From: an uncultured Gammaproteobacteria bacterium
Lineage (GTDB): Bacteria > Pseudomonadota > Gammaproteobacteria > SZUA-140
Assembly (NCBI GenBank): GCA_945788675.1
Contig: CALZMY010000023.1
Location: 1 to 9,318, forward strand
Reading direction: 5' to 3'
Length of the DNA stretch: 9,318 nucleotides
Shown here: one piece after another, positions 5,875 to 9,318 of the stretch
How positions within the stretch are numbered: position 1 is the stretch's first letter
How the letters are laid out: the number at the start of each line of letters is the position of its first letter
Notes under the pieces: generated by a model
Told to the model about the DNA's origin: nothing
Database searches by the model: none
What the model saw: the letters and a program-made list of their open reading frames with translations, nothing else
Program-made: the position numbers and the translations under genes

Positions 5875-6417
5875 TTAGTTTCCGGCTAACAAAATTTCAA
5901 TGGCCTTGATCAGTTTCTGGTCTTGTGGTTCTACGCGGCTTGGGTAGCTTTCCACCACTTTGCCATTGCGGTTGAGCAGGTATTTATGGAAGTTCCAGCG
6001 CGGATACTCACCCGCCTGTTGGGCCAGCGCGGTGTAAAATGGATCCTGAGTACCACGTGCAACATGGGTCTTGGCAAACATTGGGAATTTTACCCCGAAG
6101 GTGAGTCGACAGAATTCTTTAATCTGTTTCTCTGTGCCGGGCTCCTGGTTAGAAAAGTCATTGGAGGGGAAGCCAAGAACTACAAGCCCCTGGTCTTTGT
6201 ATTTTCTATAAATCGCCTCTAGACCATCGTATTGGTCGGTGAACCCACACTTGCTGGCTGTGTTGACGACCAGTACCACTTTGCCAAGATATTGCTGGCA
6301 AAGATTGACCTCAGTGTCGCCTGCTAGCGCTTTCCTGTTGTGGTCGAGTGTGTCAGGGCATTGCGTCGCCTGTGCTGCGAAGGGTGTGAGTAGTAGTAAT
6401 ATCAAGAGTGATTTCAT
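5875..6417 (-). CDS. Exported glutathione peroxidase-family enzyme
   Basis: The enzyme reduces hydrogen peroxide and organic hydroperoxides using a thiol donor. I chose the ATG at 6417 (180 residues): GGAG lies six bases upstream and the product then begins with a clean signal peptide (MKSLLILLLLTPFAAQA). An in-frame ATG at 6429 overlaps that site. The GPx tetrad is present: Cys57 in NTASKCGFT, Gln91 in FPSNDFSNQEPG, Trp141 and Asn142 in WNFHKYL. Cys103 in FCRLTFGVKFP matches the resolving Cys of thioredoxin-dependent members, so thioredoxin-like reduction is more likely than glutathione. The codon at the active site is Cys, not selenocysteine. Unlike cytoplasmic BtuE-type enzymes it should act in the periplasm. 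It is the last gene of the photolyase operon, 12 bp after the chelatase-like gene, which suggests defence against light-generated peroxides. Confidence 0.9.
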   Translation of the reverse strand: MKSLLILLLLTPFAAQATQCPDTLDHNRKALAGDTEVNLCQQYLGKVVLVVNTASKCGFTDQYDGLEAIYRKYKDQGLVVLGFPSNDFSNQEPGTEKQIKEFCRLTFGVKFPMFAKTHVARGTQDPFYTALAQQAGEYPRWNFHKYLLNRNGKVVESYPSRVEPQDQKLIKAIEILLAGN

Positions 6418-6429
6418 GATTTTCTCCAT

Positions 6430-6798
6430 TTACAGGTTTTGAGTGGCAGACTCTTTAATGATCGCTAACATCAGTTTTGAGGCCCCTACGTGTGGTGCAA
6501 TTGAAATCGAAAGCGTTGGGTAATATTTAGCAGCGGTAGCCACGATTGTGGGCACATCTTCACTGACATGGCGCCCAGCATTGAGAAAATAGGGCACTAC
6601 ATGCAACTGGGTGGCGCCTTGTAAAGCACATCGCTCGATGCCGCGTACGATACTAGGTTCGGCGATTTCCAGAAATGCGTATTCAATGATAGGGAACTGT
6701 TCACTCATTTCTGTATTAAGTGATCGCGTGATCTCGGCTACTGCTTCGTTAGAGGCCTTGCGCTGACTACCATGGGCTATGAGTAATAGAGCATTCAT
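6430..6798 (-). CDS. Short CbiX/SirB-type tetrapyrrole chelatase
   Basis: At 122 residues this is a one-domain CbiX-S/SirB-size protein, where class II chelatases are often two fused domains. It starts with LLLIAHGSQRKASNE (metal-site His9) and continues with AFLEIAEPSI, then VVPYFLNAGRHVSEDVP (His77). These are the signature blocks of sirohydrochlorin cobalt- or ferrochelatases, which likely dimerise to form the active site. The metal, Co for cobalamin or Fe for sirohaem, cannot be decided from sequence. Its start overlaps the photolyase stop as ATGA, so translation is coupled. Its place in an operon headed by a B12-binding regulator makes a cobalamin link attractive. Sirohaem is the alternative. 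Confidence 0.85.
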   Translation of the reverse strand: MNALLLIAHGSQRKASNEAVAEITRSLNTEMSEQFPIIEYAFLEIAEPSIVRGIERCALQGATQLHVVPYFLNAGRHVSEDVPTIVATAAKYYPTLSISIAPHVGASKLMLAIIKESATQNL

Positions 6799-8186
6799 TT
6801 ATAGTGGTTCCGTTTGATGTGATCCTGATACCGCTGCATTGCCTCGCGGCGACTGTCGGCAATCTCCACCAATGTTGTTGCTGGTCGTGAAAAATCATTT
6901 AACCATTTATGCTGGTAGTGGCCGTCTGCATCGAATTTTTTTGCCTGGATTTCCGGGTTGAATATTCGGAAGTAGGGTGCTGCATCCACACCGCTGCCGG
7001 CTACCCATTGCCAGCCCATGCTGTTGTTGGCGAGATCTGCATCGACCAGTGTGTTCCAAAACCAGCTCGCACCATGTTGCCAGGGCTGAGCCAGGTTTTT
7101 GGTGAGATAAGATGCGGCTAGCATCCTCACTCGGTTGTGCATGATGCCTGTTTGCCACAGTTGTTGCATGCCTGCGTCAATGATTGAAACGCCGGTTTCT
7201 CCACGTTGCCAGCATTGCATGCGTTGTTCGTCAAAATTCCAGAACGATGTATCAAAGCGGTTATCCATAGATTCTTCCGCGGAGTTGGGAAAGTGCCAAA
7301 GAATATAGCGTGCAAACTCTCGCCAGATGAGTTGGCGGAGGAAGACCTCTGTCGCACTGGCTTGCGGTGGGTTTCCATGTTCGATGATTGGCTGCAATAT
7401 ATGTAATATTTGCTGTGCACTTATCTCACCAAAATGGAGTGATGCAGATAGCGTGGAAGTGGCCTCTGCCGCAGGAATATCACGTCTTGTTGGGTAGTCG
7501 ATAAGGCGCTCGTTTATAAAGCGTTGTAGTTGCTGGTGTGCCGATTGTTCGCCGGGTTGGTGATGCCGGGCCAGTTTATGTTGCCATGGGTGTGGGGTGA
7601 GCAGGTTGAGTGCCTCTAAAGTGAGGGATTCATATAGTGTGACACTGACAACAGCATGAGGCTTCGTGGTAGATTCTGCTTGGTCTGTTTTGTAAAGCAG
7701 GCCTTTTCTGAGCTGACGGTAGAAGGGGGTGAATACTCGATAAGGCGTGCCTTTCTGGGTCATGAGTTGACCCGGGTCGGGTAGCAGGCCGTCGTTGGTC
7801 ATATTCAGGGTGATGCCATATTGCACCAGTTGCTCAGCGAGTTGTTGGTCGCGATGCGCCAGGTGGGGTTCATAATTTCGCTGCCAGCTGATGGCATCAA
7901 TATTATACTGTTCAATGAGCCTGGGTATGGTGTCGCTGGCGCTACCTCTCACTAGATTCAGTACCAGGCCACGTTGAGACAGGTCATGTTTAAGCGATGT
8001 TAAACTTTGTTGTAACCACCAACTGGATGCCGCGCCGCGTTGCCAGGGGGCTTCATCGATGGAACTGTACAGATAGAACAGGATGATTTCGCTGTTATAT
8101 TGCTGTGCGCGATGCAGCGCCCATTCTAATGCACTATTACCTGCAATGCGTAGATTATGCTGGAACCATACAGCAGTGCGTGTCAT
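6795..8186 (-). CDS. phrB: Deoxyribodipyrimidine (CPD) photolyase, class I
   Basis: It repairs UV-induced cyclobutane pyrimidine dimers using blue light and FADH-. The 463-residue protein has an N-terminal antenna-type Rossmann domain (VWFQHNLRIAGNSAL, 6-20) and a C-terminal FAD domain. Readable FAD-domain blocks are TSTLSASLHFGEIS (243-256), WREFARYILWHFP (288-300), GVSIIDAGMQQLWQTGIMHN (332-351) and DAAPYFRIFNP (401-411). The Trp electron-transfer triad falls at W316, W369 and W392, the same spacing as E. coli W306/W359/W382. Asn388 corresponds to the FAD-contacting Asn378. These features support an active photolyase, not a cryptochrome. AGGAG lies nine bases before the start, and its ATG overlaps the regulator's TGA. 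Photolyase next to a MerR-B12 regulator is a known light-induction arrangement. Confidence 0.95.
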   Translation of the reverse strand: MTRTAVWFQHNLRIAGNSALEWALHRAQQYNSEIILFYLYSSIDEAPWQRGAASSWWLQQSLTSLKHDLSQRGLVLNLVRGSASDTIPRLIEQYNIDAISWQRNYEPHLAHRDQQLAEQLVQYGITLNMTNDGLLPDPGQLMTQKGTPYRVFTPFYRQLRKGLLYKTDQAESTTKPHAVVSVTLYESLTLEALNLLTPHPWQHKLARHHQPGEQSAHQQLQRFINERLIDYPTRRDIPAAEATSTLSASLHFGEISAQQILHILQPIIEHGNPPQASATEVFLRQLIWREFARYILWHFPNSAEESMDNRFDTSFWNFDEQRMQCWQRGETGVSIIDAGMQQLWQTGIMHNRVRMLAASYLTKNLAQPWQHGASWFWNTLVDADLANNSMGWQWVAGSGVDAAPYFRIFNPEIQAKKFDADGHYQHKWLNDFSRPATTLVEIADSRREAMQRYQDHIKRNHYK

Positions 8187-9091
8187 CGTGCTGATCTCCT
8201 GTAGGGTGGGACGACGCCTGGCATGACTTCTACAGCTAAGTCCGTTTTATAACCCAATGGTATCGCATTGTGATGATTGAGCCAGAGCGCGTGTTTGGTG
8301 CTGAATGGGCCGCCTACTAGTGTGGGGATTTTTGTCTGTTGTATTGATGACCATTGTGGTTCTATCAGCGACAGTAAAACGCTGGTACCTGAGAGCACGC
8401 TGGCATCAGCGCCGGCTCGCTCTGCGATAGCCGGAAGCTGTGCCAGCGGTGAGTTGGGGCCAAGATAGAGCAGGCGATAACCATGAGCGAGCGCCTCGAT
8501 GGCGAACAGTAGTGTGCCAATTTCATGAAACTCCATCGGTAGACAAGAGACTAACAGCAGGCTGCCATGTTTTCGACTGGTCTCGTGGTGCAAGCGTGCA
8601 CCCAGTTTGTTACGCAGATAAGCCGTGAAGAAGTGCACCTCAATGATACCGTTGGGACGTTGTTGCCAGCGCTCTCCCAGGGTCATTAAGACAGGTGTAA
8701 TTAATGATTCACTGACCAGGCCAAATGGGTAAAGCGACAGTGCCTCGTTATAACAGGCGTCCAGTCTGGCCTCATCAAATAGTTCCACGGCCTGTAACAT
8801 ACGGTGTCGAAAGGTAGGCCATTGCGTGTCGCTGCCGGATAACGACGCGCTATCTGTCTGATTATCCTGGGGGTGCCGCTGCCGTCTCACCGCTTCGCCA
8901 ATGCTCATGCCACCCTGTAACTGGGTTACAACGTTTTTGATTAGTGCTACGTCTTCCGGGCTGTAGAGGCGATGCCCTTTTGTAGTGCGCTGGGGGGAAA
9001 GCAGCGCATAGCGCCGCTCCCAGGCGCGCAGCGTGGTGGGTGCGACACCAGTCAATTCACTTAATACTCGAGTGGGAATACCTTCATTCAT
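8183..9091 (-). CDS. MerR-family B12-binding regulator (CarH/LitR type)
   Basis: The 302-residue protein has an N-terminal MerR helix-turn-helix (about 5-55: TGVAPTTLRAWERRY, then GHRLYSPEDV). A linker and a B12-binding helical bundle follow (about 90-170), then a cobalamin Rossmann domain (about 176-295). His189 in MEFHEIG matches the lower-axial His of CarH (E-x-H-x-x-G in place of D-x-H-x-x-G). YLGPNSPLAQL is typical of the family. In the upper pocket Trp142 and His153 match CarH Trp131 and His142. However, Val152 replaces CarH Glu141 and Gln143 replaces His132, the light-state ligand. It should repress its operon in the dark using adenosylcobalamin and release it in light; this is by homology. 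GGAG lies seven bases before the ATG. It heads the photolyase operon and overlaps phrB by ATGA. Confidence 0.9.
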   Translation of the reverse strand: MNEGIPTRVLSELTGVAPTTLRAWERRYALLSPQRTTKGHRLYSPEDVALIKNVVTQLQGGMSIGEAVRRQRHPQDNQTDSASLSGSDTQWPTFRHRMLQAVELFDEARLDACYNEALSLYPFGLVSESLITPVLMTLGERWQQRPNGIIEVHFFTAYLRNKLGARLHHETSRKHGSLLLVSCLPMEFHEIGTLLFAIEALAHGYRLLYLGPNSPLAQLPAIAERAGADASVLSGTSVLLSLIEPQWSSIQQTKIPTLVGGPFSTKHALWLNHHNAIPLGYKTDLAVEVMPGVVPPYRRSAR

Positions 9092-9115
9092 TGTGGCGCT
9101 CCGTGAATCAGATAT

Positions 9116-9159
9116 TTGTATGACGTCTGTATAAGTAAATAGTTCTACAAAAATATACT
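9116..9159. promoter_or_regulatory. Putative CarH/LitR-type operator and operon promoter
   Basis: TTGTATGACG (9116-9125) and CTGTATAAGT (9127-9136) are two half-sites with TGTAT exactly 11 bp apart. This resembles the 11-bp direct repeats bound head to tail by CarH. TCTACA (9144-9149) and TATACT (9154-9159) lie in the opposite sense, 10 bp apart. On the minus strand TATACA (9133-9128), a plausible -10 for the operon, lies inside the second half-site. The -35 is not obvious. The site is 25-68 bp upstream of the regulator gene. Confidence 0.5.
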
Positions 9160-9163
9160 GTTT

Positions 9164-9195
9164 TATCGCGTTCTATATCGCGTTCTATATCGCGA
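9164..9195. repeat. 12-bp tandem repeat, about 2.6 copies
   Basis: The unit TATCGCGTTCTA occurs perfectly at 9164-9175 and 9176-9187. A partial third copy TATCGCGA (9188-9195) follows. It lies directly upstream of the presumed operator of the photolyase operon. It could be a second protein-binding array or simple slippage; its length is below that of a CRISPR array. Confidence 0.7.
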
Positions 9196-9213
9196 TTGTG
9201 TCGCTACTTCGCT

Positions 9214-9243
9214 AAAAATTATTTGGCGTCCATGCCAATAATT
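9214..9243 (-). terminator. Rho-independent terminator of the rightmost gene
   Basis: On the minus strand AATTATTGGC (9243-9234) pairs with GCCAAATAATT (9227-9217), with one bulged base and a 6-nt loop. TTTTT (to 9214) follows. It begins 18 bases after the TAG at 9262, as expected for the end of the partial gene, and separates that gene from the photolyase operon. Confidence 0.6.
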
Positions 9244-9261
9244 CACTCACTTACGCGACAA

Positions 9262-9318
9262 CTAATTCCTTTTGCCCCGACCGCCCTGCGTCCGCAGCGT
9301 TTTCGCACAACCTTGTTC
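9262..9318 (-). CDS. C-terminal end of an unidentified gene (partial)
   Basis: Eighteen codons remain open on the minus strand up to a TAG at 9264-9262. The encoded end is basic and Gly-rich (TLRTQGGRGKRN). The terminator just downstream supports a real gene end. It is too short to identify. The gene's start lies beyond the right edge of the window. Confidence 0.45.
   Translation of the reverse strand, partial: EQGCAKTLRTQGGRGKRN

Noticed and set aside
9164..9195. CRISPR array or replication iterons
   Set aside because: The 12-bp units are directly adjacent with no spacers, and there are no cas or replication genes nearby.

Overview
The window looks like chromosomal DNA of a gammaproteobacterium with c-type cytochrome respiration. 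The reasons are an RluA very close to the E. coli enzyme, a class I photolyase, a MerR/B12 regulator of the CarH/LitR type, exported haem proteins, and a cluster of palindromic repeats of the 'cattgcgagcggagcgcggcaat' kind. I cannot name the genus. There is no rRNA, tRNA, CRISPR array, transposase or phage gene.

Layout: Positions 1-340 are a nested cluster of palindromic, MITE-like repeats. They are followed by a stranded intrinsic terminator (351-384) that probably belongs to a gene left of the window. A small secreted protein with a Gly/Met-rich tail (639-1019, +) comes next. Converging on it is a two-gene minus-strand operon: a four-helix membrane protein with one CxxCH haem site (3075-3836), then a lipoprotein of six concatenated class I cytochrome c domains (1290-3038). 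A 16-bp palindrome lies upstream of this operon. Next is rluA (4148-4819, +) with its own extended -10 promoter, converging on a small secreted protein of unknown function (4916-5272, -). That gene has a perfect TTGACA box, an 18-bp palindrome and a hairpin over its Shine-Dalgarno sequence. The gene-poor stretch 5287-5874 holds an 80-bp long imperfect hairpin.

The right third is a compact minus-strand operon read from 9091 down to 5875: a MerR-B12 photoreceptor-type repressor, CPD photolyase, short CbiX/SirB-type chelatase and exported glutathione peroxidase. The first three genes are joined by ATGA stop/start overlaps. The peroxidase follows after 12 bp. My reading is a light/oxidative-stress module: a cobalamin-binding repressor controls DNA photorepair, and may also control tetrapyrrole metal insertion and peroxide removal. 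Upstream lie two TGTAT half-sites 11 bp apart and a 12-bp tandem repeat (9164-9195). The end of another minus-strand gene and its terminator (9214-9318) close the window.

The most novel points are the composition of the photolyase operon and its regulator's altered cobalamin-pocket residues, and the hexahaem cytochrome paired with a monohaem membrane protein. Functions beyond the recognised families are inference from sequence and context.
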